DNA of 64,000 bases from Mucilaginibacter terrigena (lineage in GTDB: Bacteria > Bacteroidota > Bacteroidia > Sphingobacteriales > Sphingobacteriaceae). Of this stretch, positions 34,195-42,335 are shown in pieces; within the stretch, counting starts at the first letter, position 1, and each line of letters begins with the position of its first letter. Below the pieces are notes generated by a model. It was not told the origin of the DNA. It worked only from the letters and a program-made list of their open reading frames with translations, and made no database searches. The DNA lies in NCBI RefSeq assembly GCF_004168255.1, contig NZ_SEWG01000009.1, positions 62,001 through 126,000 on the forward strand, written 5' to 3'. A program made the translations under genes and the position numbers.

Positions 34195-34977
34195 TTACTT
34201 ATCCCCGTTGCCGGTGTTATTGTTTTTGATAATATCCTGACTTAACCGTGTATAAATTTCCTGCAAACCAGGCTGCGCGTTTAGCATTTGCAGGTGCGCC
34301 TGCATGGTGTGTTCATCGTTACGCACGGCAGGGCCGGTTTGCACACCGGCAGGCGAGTGTTCTTTAACTTTGTCGGCTGTTTCGGCTATCAGCGGGCGCA
34401 GCATATCAAAGCCCATACCGCTTCCGGCCAAAAGCTGCTCGCTTATGTTATATAAATGATTAGTAAAGTTGCAAGCAAATACTGCCGCCAGGTGTAATAC
34501 TTTGCGCTGGTCAGAATTTACCCGGTAAACGTTGTTACTAACGCTGCGGGCAAGTTCTTCCAAAGTTTTGGATATGCTTTCATCAGCCCCCTCTATACAC
34601 AGCGGCACCTCCCTGAAATTAACTTCTTTTGTTTTGCTGAAAGTTTGCAAGGGGTAAAACACTCCCGCGTTTTTAGTATGATCCGATAAGGCTTGCAGAT
34701 CCACCGCCCCTGATGTATGTACAACGGGCTTATTAAAGGTGGACAAATGCGGGACAAATCCGGTTATGGCGTCGTCCTTAATGGCTAATATAAAGATATC
34801 CGTATCGGCGTTGATGTCCTCTGCTTTATTTATGGCTTCGGCAGCCACATGATAGGCTAACAAAGCGGCATGCTGCATATCGCGGCTGTAAACCTGCACA
34901 ATGCGGTGCCCTGCATTTTTAAACGCAGCCGCCAAATGTGTGGCAACATTGCCCGAACCAATAATGGTAATACGCAT
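34195..34977 (-). CDS. Rossmann-like and DUF2520 domain protein
   Basis: The 260-residue protein has an N-terminal dinucleotide-binding domain (MRITIIGSGNVATHLAAAF, GxGxxA/G type) like that of F420-dependent NADP reductases and a C-terminal helical DUF2520 domain (from about 120; HLAAVFACNFTNHLYNIS). It is presumed to be an NAD(P)-dependent oxidoreductase, but no substrate is known. It is the first gene of the minus-strand cluster with ferredoxin, IscX, KdsC and Maf. Confidence 0.85.
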   Translation of the reverse strand: MRITIIGSGNVATHLAAAFKNAGHRIVQVYSRDMQHAALLAYHVAAEAINKAEDINADTDIFILAIKDDAITGFVPHLSTFNKPVVHTSGAVDLQALSDHTKNAGVFYPLQTFSKTKEVNFREVPLCIEGADESISKTLEELARSVSNNVYRVNSDQRKVLHLAAVFACNFTNHLYNISEQLLAGSGMGFDMLRPLIAETADKVKEHSPAGVQTGPAVRNDEHTMQAHLQMLNAQPGLQEIYTRLSQDIIKNNNTGNGDK

Positions 34978-35053
34978 ATGCTATTGATAAATGTTGCGCA
35001 AACTTAAATATTTCTGCTATTTTTATTCCCTAATACTGACCCTGATTTAATCA

Positions 35054-35974
35054 ATGAAATTTCTGAAGAACCTGCTCTGGTTTGTTATTGTATTGGCAAT
35101 ACTGGGCGCTGCTGCCCTTTACATTATTTACGACCATTACAACCCCGAGAAAAAAGAACTTACTTACGAACTACGCAAAAACACTAACGGCAGCTATATC
35201 GAGCTTACAAGCGGTGTAACGCACTACGAGCTTGATGGTGCTGATACCGGTAAAGTTGTGGTGCTGATACATGGTTTTAGCGTCCCTTACTATATCTGGA
35301 ACGGCACTTACGAATACCTTACCGAGCGTGGTTTTCGTGTTTTGCGGTACGACCAGTTTGGCCGTGGCTTTTCTGACAGGCCCAACGTTACTTATAACAA
35401 GCAACTTTATTTTGAGCAATTAAACGAACTGATAGATAAACTGCACCTTAAAAAACCGGTAAGCCTGGTAGGTGTATCTTTTGGCGGCGAACTGGCTACA
35501 GATTTTACTGCTGCCTACCCGGATGCAGTGGATAAGGTGGTGCTGATAGACCCCGGATACATTGCCGAAAAGCCATCGATGCCGGCAATGGTAGCCGATT
35601 TTTATGAAGCAACCCACGCCGAAGAACGCGCCCTGGGCCAGTTGACCGATTTTAAATACCCAAACCGCCAGCAAACCTGGGTTGAGCAATACCGGCCCCA
35701 AATGGAATATAAAGGTTTCCGCAGGGCGTTGGTATCCACACTCTATAATTATAACTATACCGGCCGCCAGGCAAACATCGCGCTTAATAACCAGCATAAA
35801 CAGGTTTTGCTTATCTGGGGAAAGGAAGACAACACTGTGCCCTTTAAGTACAGCGACTCGGTACGCAGCGTGTTGAAAGCCGAGTTTTTACCCGTTAACG
35901 ATGCCGGCCACCTGCCCTACATTGAGCAGGCTGATATTGTTAACCCTGCTTTGGTAACATTTTTGAAGAAATAG
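35054..35974 (+). CDS. Membrane-anchored alpha/beta hydrolase
   Basis: The 306-residue protein begins with a single hydrophobic anchor (about 5-28, FLKNLLWFVIVLAILGAAAL) and continues as an alpha/beta hydrolase. The nucleophile is Ser142 in GVSFGG, the acid Asp is in WGKEDNTVPF and the His in DAGHLPY. VLIHGFSVPYYIW carries the HG oxyanion motif. The active domain should face the periplasm. The substrate is unknown; esters, lactones or epoxides are all possible. Confidence 0.85.
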   Translation: MKFLKNLLWFVIVLAILGAAALYIIYDHYNPEKKELTYELRKNTNGSYIELTSGVTHYELDGADTGKVVVLIHGFSVPYYIWNGTYEYLTERGFRVLRYDQFGRGFSDRPNVTYNKQLYFEQLNELIDKLHLKKPVSLVGVSFGGELATDFTAAYPDAVDKVVLIDPGYIAEKPSMPAMVADFYEATHAEERALGQLTDFKYPNRQQTWVEQYRPQMEYKGFRRALVSTLYNYNYTGRQANIALNNQHKQVLLIWGKEDNTVPFKYSDSVRSVLKAEFLPVNDAGHLPYIEQADIVNPALVTFLKK

Positions 35975-36002
35975 TATCTTAGTATAAACAAACTAAATTA
36001 TT

Positions 36003-36338
36003 ATGGATCTTTCACTCATCACCACCAGCACCGGTTTAGACGGTTATAAAGTTGTTAAACATTTAGGCGTTGTACGCGGTATTACCGTGCGCAGCCGTAG
36101 CGTTGTAGGCAACTTTGCCGGTGGCATCCAATCGCTTTTTGGCGGCAGGCTTTCGGTTTATGTAGAGCTTTGCGAAAACGCCCGAGAGGAAGCTTATCAT
36201 TTACTAATACAGCACGCACAGGCAATTGGCGCAAATGCCATCATAGGTATGCGCTATGATGCCAACGAGGTGATGCAGGGTATTACCGAGGTATTGGCTT
36301 ATGGTACTGCTGTGGTGGTTGAAAAAGTAGCGGAGTAA
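36003..36338 (+). CDS. YbjQ family (UPF0145) protein
   Basis: The 111-residue protein matches YbjQ/UPF0145: DLSLITTSTGLDGYKVVKHLGVVRG..., RSRSVVGNFAGG, then AREEAYHLLIQHAQAIGANAIIGMRYD and a C-terminal strand. It is expected to form pentamers; the name 'heavy-metal-binding' sometimes given is weakly supported. Its C-terminal 33 codons are repeated in degraded form about 210 bp downstream. Confidence 0.88.
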   Translation: MDLSLITTSTGLDGYKVVKHLGVVRGITVRSRSVVGNFAGGIQSLFGGRLSVYVELCENAREEAYHLLIQHAQAIGANAIIGMRYDANEVMQGITEVLAYGTAVVVEKVAE

Positions 36339-36446
36339 GTAAAAATGTTCACGTTCACGTTGCACACAATGCCGTGAACGTTCGCATTTGGCTGATAATC
36401 AGATATATGACAAATCAACTACTGACAAAATAGCGCCACCATTTAT

Positions 36447-36546
36447 ATTGGCGAGATTATTATTATCGGTACTCGATATTATGCCAGCGATTATGCAGTT
36501 ATTGGCTTATGGTACTGCAGTGGTTATTGAGAAAAGAGCGGAATAA
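36447..36546 (+). pseudogene. Decayed 3' end of a second ybjQ copy
   Basis: The bases 36447-36546 read, with one frameshift near 36500, as IGEIIIIGTRYYASDYA then LLAYGTAVVIEKRAE and stop. This matches IGANAIIGMRYDANEV...VLAYGTAVVVEKVAE of the gene just upstream. No intact 5' part remains, so a tandem duplication seems to have been largely deleted. Its TAA overlaps the ATG of the following small gene. Confidence 0.75.
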
Positions 36547-36746
36547 TGGCAAGAAATACTAAAATTGGCTTATTCGCCATACTATTAGGCGTGGGGATGT
36601 TTCTTCTCGGAGCTTCATTGTTTAGTTATAGCGGCCCCGCTCTAAACCCATTATTGAGTGAAGCTGGGAAATATTCATTTTTTCTTTGGCTGCCGACAAT
36701 TATAACCGGATTTGTTTTTATACTTATCCCCCATAAGAAGGGTTAG
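36546..36746 (+). CDS. Small two-helix membrane protein
   Basis: The 66-residue product has two hydrophobic segments (about 7-28 and 44-61) and a basic tail (PHKKG). It is not recognised. Its ATG overlaps the stop of the ybjQ remnant (TAATG), which suggests it was once translationally coupled to the lost copy. Coding status rests on composition and the overlap only. Confidence 0.5.
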   Translation: MARNTKIGLFAILLGVGMFLLGASLFSYSGPALNPLLSEAGKYSFFLWLPTIITGFVFILIPHKKG

Positions 36747-36763
36747 GAGTATTGCGGAAACAC

Positions 36764-36771
36764 TATCTTTG
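36764..36771 (+). promoter_or_regulatory. Bacteroidota -7-like box before the M20 peptidase
   Basis: TATCTTTG matches TAnnTTTG and lies 19 bp before the ATG at 36791. The upstream TTTG box is not clear. Confidence 0.35.
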
Positions 36772-36790
36772 CTTCAAATTATAACCTCTC

Positions 36791-38161
36791 ATGCAAGTAA
36801 TAAAGCAATATATAGAAGATAACAAGCAACGCCTGCTTGACGAATTATTTGAACTGCTGCGCTTTCCATCCGTTAGTGCCGACCCAAAATACGCGCCCGA
36901 TGTTTTAAACGCCGCCGATTATGTAGCAAAAAAACTAACGGATGCCGGTGCCGATAATGTGGAAGTCTGCAAAACCGCAGGCTACCCTATTGTTTACGGC
37001 GATAAAATTATCGACCCATCCCTGCCAACCGTTTTGGTTTATGGCCATTACGATGTGCAGCCGCCCGATCCTTTAGAATTATGGCACACCCCGCCTTTTG
37101 AGCCAACCGTACGCGATGGCAAAATTTACGCCCGCGGCGCCTGCGATGATAAAGGCCAGTTTTACATGCATGTAAAAGCATTTGAGCTGATGATGCAAAC
37201 CGGTACCCTGCCCTGCAATATCAAATTCATGATAGAGGGCGAGGAAGAGGTAGGATCAAACAACCTGGGCATATTTGTAAAGGCAAATAAAGAGCGTTTA
37301 AAAGCCGATGTAGTACTGATATCCGACACATCGATGATCAGCATGGAGCATCCGTCTTTAGAAACAGGCTTGCGTGGTTTATCATATTTAGAAGTAGAAG
37401 TTACCGGCCCTAACCGCGACCTCCATTCGGGCGTATATGGCGGCGCAGTGGCCAACCCGGCTACCATCCTTGCTAAAATGATAGCTTCCCTGCACGATGA
37501 GGATAACCATATTACCATCCCCGGTTTTTATGATGATGTTACGGAACTAACAGCAGCCGAGCGCGCAGAACTTAACGCCGCGCCTTACGATGAAGAAGAA
37601 TATAAAAAAGACCTGGATATAGCCGAAACATGGGGCGAAAAGGGTTACACCACCTTCGAACGCACCGGTACACGTCCTACACTGGAGGTGAACGGCATTT
37701 GGGGCGGCTACATTGGCGAGGGCGCTAAAACCGTACTGCCGTCAAAAGCAAACGCCAAGATCTCGATGCGTTTGGTGCCAAACCAAACATCAGGGGCAAT
37801 TACCAAATTGTTTACAGATCACTTTTTGAAGATTGCACCTACTTACGTTAAGGTAAAAGTTACCCCGCACCATGGCGGCGAACCTGTGGTTACGCCTACA
37901 GATAGCATTGCCTATAAAGCAGCACAAAAGGCCATTGCCGAAGCATTTGGCAAGCAGCCTATCCCAACCCGCGGCGGCGGCAGCATCCCTATCGTGGCCT
38001 TATTTGAAGCCGAATTGGGTATCAAAACAGTACTGATGGGCTTTGGTCTCGATAGCGATGCCCTGCACTCGCCAAACGAGAAATACGATATTTTTAACTA
38101 CTACAAAGGGATAGAGACCATCCCCTTGTTTCACAAATACTTTGCAGAGTTGAGTAAGTAA
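36791..38161 (+). CDS. M20 family dipeptidase
   Basis: The 456-residue cytoplasmic metallopeptidase belongs to the CNDP/DapE-like M20 group with two metals. GHYDVQPPDPLELW holds the first His and Asp, GACDDKGQ the bridging Asp, EGEEEVGS the catalytic Glu pair and SDTSM another metal ligand; the lid domain (about 190-310) is present. It would hydrolyse dipeptides. A divergent repeat separates it from the dipeptide epimerase gene, and the two could act together on murein-derived dipeptides. Confidence 0.93.
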   Translation: MQVIKQYIEDNKQRLLDELFELLRFPSVSADPKYAPDVLNAADYVAKKLTDAGADNVEVCKTAGYPIVYGDKIIDPSLPTVLVYGHYDVQPPDPLELWHTPPFEPTVRDGKIYARGACDDKGQFYMHVKAFELMMQTGTLPCNIKFMIEGEEEVGSNNLGIFVKANKERLKADVVLISDTSMISMEHPSLETGLRGLSYLEVEVTGPNRDLHSGVYGGAVANPATILAKMIASLHDEDNHITIPGFYDDVTELTAAERAELNAAPYDEEEYKKDLDIAETWGEKGYTTFERTGTRPTLEVNGIWGGYIGEGAKTVLPSKANAKISMRLVPNQTSGAITKLFTDHFLKIAPTYVKVKVTPHHGGEPVVTPTDSIAYKAAQKAIAEAFGKQPIPTRGGGSIPIVALFEAELGIKTVLMGFGLDSDALHSPNEKYDIFNYYKGIETIPLFHKYFAELSK

Positions 38162-38170
38162 TCCTCTCGC

Positions 38171-38280
38171 TGTCATTTCGAACGATAGTGAGAAATCTTC
38201 TACATTCTGCTTGCAACCATGCAAGTTCGCTCGTAGCTTTTTAGAAGATTTCTCCTCACTATCGTTCGTTCGAAATGACA
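38171..38280. repeat. Palindromic repeat, GTCATTTCGAACGATAGTGAG family
   Basis: TGTCATTTCGAACGATAGTG... (38171-38202) is answered by ...CTATCGTTCGTTCGAAATGACA (38242-38280). It fills the gap between two convergent genes, 9 bp after the M20 stop. It is a diverged relative of the TCATTGCGAGG elements. Confidence 0.9.
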
Positions 38281-38293
38281 TAGGGGTATATAG

Positions 38294-39394
38294 CTATACA
38301 CTAACCTTCTCGCACCCCCTCAAAAATTCTTCATCAGCATTTGCGCCAATGCCAATTGCATCGCTGATGTTTAGCTTGTAGCCATCGTAGGTAACGCCAC
38401 CAACACATGGGTCAACCAAATGGCCCAGCATGCAGGTATCCATATCGTAAAAATGAATATTGGGGCTGGCGTACACAAAGTGCAGCTTCGCGCTCAGGGC
38501 TATGCGGCTTTCCAGCATACCGCCCATCATACAGGGGATGCCTCGTTCGGCAGCCGTATCATGGATCTTTTTGGCTTCCAATAACCCGCCTGATTTTGCC
38601 ATTTTGATGTTGATGTAATCGCACGATCCGCTTTCTATTTGCATCCTTGCGTCGTGGTGGTTGTACACGCTTTCATCAGCCATAATTTTTACCGGTGATA
38701 GCTTCATCAGTTGGGGCAGGCGGTCGTTATGCCAGGTGCGCATAGGCTGCTCGCAAAACTCAATATCATACGGCCCTATGGCCTGTAGGGCAAAAGCGGC
38801 CTCGTCAAAACCCCAGCCCTGGTTGGCATCCACCCTTATCTTTATTTCGGGGCCAACAGCTTCGCGGATCTGCTTAATTCGTTCTACGTCGGTTTGCGCC
38901 CCTTTACCCAGCTTCACCTTTAAAATATTGGCGCCGGTGGTTTTAAAATGAATAGCTTTTTGCGCCATGGTTTCTGGCGTGCTGATGCCGATGGTAATAT
39001 CGCTTTCCACCACGCGCTTTTCTCCGCCTAAAAACCGGTAAAGCGGCAAGCCGGCATTTTTAGCGGCTATATCATACAGGGCTATATCAAATGCGCTTTT
39101 TATAGTAGTGTTGCCTGCGGCGGCATCATGCAGCTGTTGCATGCGCGTCGGTATATCCAGTGCATCCTGCTCAATCCACAATCCGGCGAAATATTTGGCC
39201 ATCACCAAACAGGTGTCCTGCGTTTCGCCAACTATCATGGGGAAAGCCGAACACTCGCCCACGCCATAAAAACCCTGGTTGGTATGCACGCGGATAAACA
39301 CGTTCTGTGCATGGTCCATAGTTCCGGTGGCTATGGTAAAGGGTTCCATAGGGATACTGAAGCGGTAAATATCTACAGACGTAATAATTGCCAT
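38294..39394 (-). CDS. Dipeptide epimerase, enolase superfamily
   Basis: The 366-residue enzyme has the N-terminal capping domain and TIM barrel of the muconate-lactonizing subgroup. ILKVKLGKG carries the KxK catalytic lysine, DANQGW, EQPM and ADES are the three metal acids, and NIKMAKSGG holds the second lysine. L-Ala-D/L-Glu epimerases have this pattern, and the product would feed murein peptide recycling with the neighbouring M20 peptidase. Other dipeptide specificity is possible. I prefer the second in-frame ATG (MAIITSVDIYRF) over one 24 bp upstream because the fold begins there. Confidence 0.87.
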   Translation of the reverse strand: MAIITSVDIYRFSIPMEPFTIATGTMDHAQNVFIRVHTNQGFYGVGECSAFPMIVGETQDTCLVMAKYFAGLWIEQDALDIPTRMQQLHDAAAGNTTIKSAFDIALYDIAAKNAGLPLYRFLGGEKRVVESDITIGISTPETMAQKAIHFKTTGANILKVKLGKGAQTDVERIKQIREAVGPEIKIRVDANQGWGFDEAAFALQAIGPYDIEFCEQPMRTWHNDRLPQLMKLSPVKIMADESVYNHHDARMQIESGSCDYINIKMAKSGGLLEAKKIHDTAAERGIPCMMGGMLESRIALSAKLHFVYASPNIHFYDMDTCMLGHLVDPCVGGVTYDGYKLNISDAIGIGANADEEFLRGCEKVSV

Positions 39395-39504
39395 GTTTTT
39401 GCGGATGTTTAATAGCATTAAGCGGTTTTGAAAACCATTAAGCGCTTAAATTATAAATTTAATTATATTGCTCCTAATAATCCATCTTATTACCTTTACA
39501 CCAT

Positions 39505-39879
39505 ATGGCAGCCGTACACCCTAATTACATTAAATCATCCAACCTTATTATCTTGAGTATGCTGGTTGGCCTGATGAGCCTTGCATTTGCACAGGAACCA
39601 CTTAAAACTTTGCCTGCTGTATTATCTGTTATAATAACCATACTGTTTTTAGGGGTGATAGCTTTTTTGGTGCGCAGGGGTATAAGTTGGATGAAATATG
39701 TTTTATTGGTAGTGTTTATATTAGGGCTTGCGGCACTTATCTTGCTCATAATTGGTAAACAGCATGTTCGTACAGGGGCGCTTGTGGTAAATATCCTGCA
39801 AACCCTGATACAGCTTTGGGCGCTGATAAGACTTTTCACCATACCCAAAAGCCCGGGCAAGGTATCGTTTAATAAATAA
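39505..39879 (+). CDS. Four-helix membrane protein, unknown
   Basis: The 124-residue product has four hydrophobic segments (about 12-30, 36-55, 63-83 and 90-110) joined by short charged loops. I recognise no family. It stands alone, divergent from the epimerase gene and upstream of the DUF4290 gene, which has its own promoter. Confidence 0.65.
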   Translation: MAAVHPNYIKSSNLIILSMLVGLMSLAFAQEPLKTLPAVLSVIITILFLGVIAFLVRRGISWMKYVLLVVFILGLAALILLIIGKQHVRTGALVVNILQTLIQLWALIRLFTIPKSPGKVSFNK

Positions 39880-39896
39880 ACCGCTTGCTGGCCATA

Positions 39897-39927
39897 TTTG
39901 TTTCTTAACACATTTACGCTATATTTG
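39897..39927 (+). promoter_or_regulatory. Promoter of the DUF4290 gene
   Basis: TTTG at 39897-39900 and TATATTTG at 39920-39927 are exactly 19 bp apart, a full match to the Bacteroidota consensus. The predicted 5' untranslated region is about 105 bases. Confidence 0.8.
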
Positions 39928-40038
39928 CGTTAATACTTCATAATTTCATTTCGGTTCTCCGGTTTCTGCCTTTATTCTTAGAAACTGTCCATGCGCCGGA
40001 AAACACTTCAAGAGATCTTATTTATTTAAAAAACATAC

Positions 40039-40779
40039 ATGGCATTAACAAATTTGCCTGGTCCGTTTGATTATAACTCAACCAGGAATAAACTTTTATT
40101 AACAGAATACGGCCGTAACGTGCAAAATATGGTGAAATACATCGTAGCGTTACCAACCAAAGAGGAACGTAATAAATACGCACAGGTTGTTATTGACCTG
40201 ATGGGCTTTTTAAACCCCCACCTGCGCGATGTGGCCGATTTTAAACACAAGCTTTGGGACCACCTGCACATCATATCCGATTTTCAATTGGATGTAGATT
40301 CGCCGTACCCAAAACCAAGTCCGGAGGCTATCCACCTGAAGCCCGAGCCGCTTAAATATCCGCACCAGCGTATTAAATACAAGCACTATGGCAAAACCAT
40401 CGAAATGATGATAGAGAAGGCCAAGGCTATTGAAGAGCCCGACCGCAAACGACACATGGTACAGGCTATAGCCAATTTTATGAAGATGGCTTACGTGCAA
40501 TGGAATAAAGATTCGGTTGCTGATGAAACCATCCTGTCGGACTTGTACGCCTTATCCGGTGGCACCTTAAAACTGGAAGAGAACATCAACCTTAACCGGG
40601 TCGAGTTCCGCGCTAACCCGTATAACAATCAAAATAACAATAACAGCCGCGGGCGCACCAATAACCAAAACAACCGCGGTGGCGGTGGTGGCGGGCGCAC
40701 CAATAACAACAACAACCCGCGTAATAACAACAATCAAAATAACCGTAACCGCAACCCCGGAGGGGCGAAGAAATATTAA
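40039..40779 (+). CDS. DUF4290 domain protein
   Basis: The 246-residue protein carries a Bacteroidota-specific DUF4290 domain (about 10-195; YNSTRNKLLLTEYGRNVQNM, RKRHMVQAIANFMKMAY). A low-complexity tail from about 200 is rich in Asn, Arg and Gly (NNNNSRGRTNNQNN type), a composition common in RNA-binding or phase-separating tails. The function is unknown. murA follows after a repeat; in my experience these genes are often neighbours in Bacteroidota. Confidence 0.85.
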   Translation: MALTNLPGPFDYNSTRNKLLLTEYGRNVQNMVKYIVALPTKEERNKYAQVVIDLMGFLNPHLRDVADFKHKLWDHLHIISDFQLDVDSPYPKPSPEAIHLKPEPLKYPHQRIKYKHYGKTIEMMIEKAKAIEEPDRKRHMVQAIANFMKMAYVQWNKDSVADETILSDLYALSGGTLKLEENINLNRVEFRANPYNNQNNNNSRGRTNNQNNRGGGGGGRTNNNNNPRNNNNQNNRNRNPGGAKKY

Positions 40780-40912
40780 TGGTTTATAGTTGATGGTTCA
40801 TAGTTCATAGAAAGAGTTTGCAGCTTAGGCGCATTGCGATTATTTTATAATCTTTGTTATACTATGAACCATGATCCATTAACCATGAACTGTGGAATCA
40901 ACCATGAACTAC
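40780..40912. repeat. ATGAACC-word palindromic repeat, copy 4
   Basis: GGTTTATAGTTGATGGTTCATAGTTCATAG is answered by ACTATGAACCATGATCC, ATTAACCATGAACTG and ATCAACCATGAAC. It fills the gap between the DUF4290 gene and murA, ending 9 bp before murA. Confidence 0.85.
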
Positions 40913-40921
40913 TTATAAACT

Positions 40922-42229
40922 ATGAAAAACGCATTCGAGATACAGGGCGGTAAAAAGCTTAAAGGCGAGATCATCCCCCAGGGCGCAAAAAACGAAGCAT
41001 TACAAATCATATCGGCTGTTTTATTAACAAGCCAAAAAATGACCATCAGCAACATCCCCGATATACAGGATGTAAACAAACTGATAGAGTTACTGGGCGA
41101 CATGGGTGTTGAAGTAAACCGCATATCGCGCGATACCTGCACTTTCGAGGCCAAAGAGATAGACCAGGACTTTTTTAATTCTGAAGCATTTAAAACAAAG
41201 GGTGGCGGTTTGCGCGGCTCGATAATGATATTAGGGCCGCTGCTGGCCCGTTTTGGCAAGGCATCCATCCCAAAACCGGGCGGCGATAAAATTGGCCGCC
41301 GCAGGCTGGATACCCATTTTTTAGGGTTCGAGAAACTGGGCGCCAGGTTTGACTATAACCCCGAGAACGGCTTTTATAATGTAGATGCATCAAACCTAAA
41401 AGGCACTTACATTTTACTGGACGAAGCATCTGTTACAGGCACCGCCAATATTGTTATGGCGGCTGTATTGGCTAAAGGCACAACAACTATTTATAATGCC
41501 GCCTGCGAACCTTACCTGCAGCAGCTTTGTAAAATGCTTAACCGCATGGGCGCCAAAATTAGCGGCATAGCATCAAACCTGTTAACAATTGAAGGTGTAA
41601 CCGAACTGGGCGGCACCGATCACCGCATGCTGCCGGATATGATAGAGATAGGATCGTTCATCGGCCTTGCCGCCATGACCGGTTCCGAGATCACTATTAA
41701 AGATGTGCACTACGACGAACTGGGTATGATACCCGATGTATTTAAGCGTTTGGGTATTAAACTGGAGCGCCGCGGCGATGATATTTACATCCCATCGCAA
41801 GACCATTACGAGATAGATACTTTTATCGACGGCTCGTTATTAACCGTTGCCGATTCGCCATGGCCGGGCTTTACCCCCGACCTGCTGAGCATTGTGCTGG
41901 TTGTTGCCACACAGGCAAAAGGTTCGGTGCTGATCCACCAGAAAATGTTCGAGAGCCGTTTGTTTTTTGTAGACAAACTGCTGGATATGGGTGCCAATAT
42001 CATCCTTTGCGACCCGCACCGTGCAACCGTTATAGGTTTGGATAAGATGGTGCAGCTAAGGGGTATCTCTATGACCTCGCCGGATATCCGTGCAGGTGTA
42101 TCGTTGCTGATAGCAGCATTATCCGCACAGGGGCAATCTACCATCTACAACATCGAACAGATAGAGCGCGGCTACCAGAATATTGACGACCGCTTAAGAG
42201 CGATTGGTGCTGATATTAAGCGCGTATAA
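40922..42229 (+). CDS. murA: UDP-N-acetylglucosamine 1-carboxyvinyltransferase
   Basis: MurA performs the first committed step of peptidoglycan synthesis, adding enolpyruvate to UDP-GlcNAc. The 435-residue protein has K23-N24 in GAKNEAL, the substrate loop and the C-terminal ERGYQNIDDRLRAIGA. In the mobile loop the residue equivalent to E. coli Cys115 is Asp122 (KPGGDKIGRRRLD). Fosfomycin alkylates that Cys, and Asp at this site in other bacteria (Mycobacterium, Chlamydia, Borrelia) gives intrinsic resistance, so the same is expected here. Confidence 0.96.
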   Translation: MKNAFEIQGGKKLKGEIIPQGAKNEALQIISAVLLTSQKMTISNIPDIQDVNKLIELLGDMGVEVNRISRDTCTFEAKEIDQDFFNSEAFKTKGGGLRGSIMILGPLLARFGKASIPKPGGDKIGRRRLDTHFLGFEKLGARFDYNPENGFYNVDASNLKGTYILLDEASVTGTANIVMAAVLAKGTTTIYNAACEPYLQQLCKMLNRMGAKISGIASNLLTIEGVTELGGTDHRMLPDMIEIGSFIGLAAMTGSEITIKDVHYDELGMIPDVFKRLGIKLERRGDDIYIPSQDHYEIDTFIDGSLLTVADSPWPGFTPDLLSIVLVVATQAKGSVLIHQKMFESRLFFVDKLLDMGANIILCDPHRATVIGLDKMVQLRGISMTSPDIRAGVSLLIAALSAQGQSTIYNIEQIERGYQNIDDRLRAIGADIKRV

Positions 42230-42235
42230 AAGCAC

Positions 42236-42319
42236 TCAGCTAAAAGCAGAAAGCCTAAAGCTTTTTGCTTTTAGCATTTTTTTTAGCTTTACGCTTTGTG
42301 CCTTAAGCTTTCAGCTTAA
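42236..42319. repeat. AAAGCTAAAGC-word palindromic repeat
   Basis: CTAAAAGCAGAAAGCCTAAAGC is followed by GCTTTTAGC, TAGCTTTACGCTTTG and TTAAGCTTTCAGC: one word, AAAGCT, in both directions. It fills most of the gap between murA and the next gene. Confidence 0.7.
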
Positions 42320-42335
42320 TAAACCTGACGCATCA

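Noticed and set aside
42204..42335. An N-terminal extension of the second GT39-like protein
   Set aside because: It would be translated from the end of murA and a palindromic repeat; the hydrophobic start is explained by repeat words.
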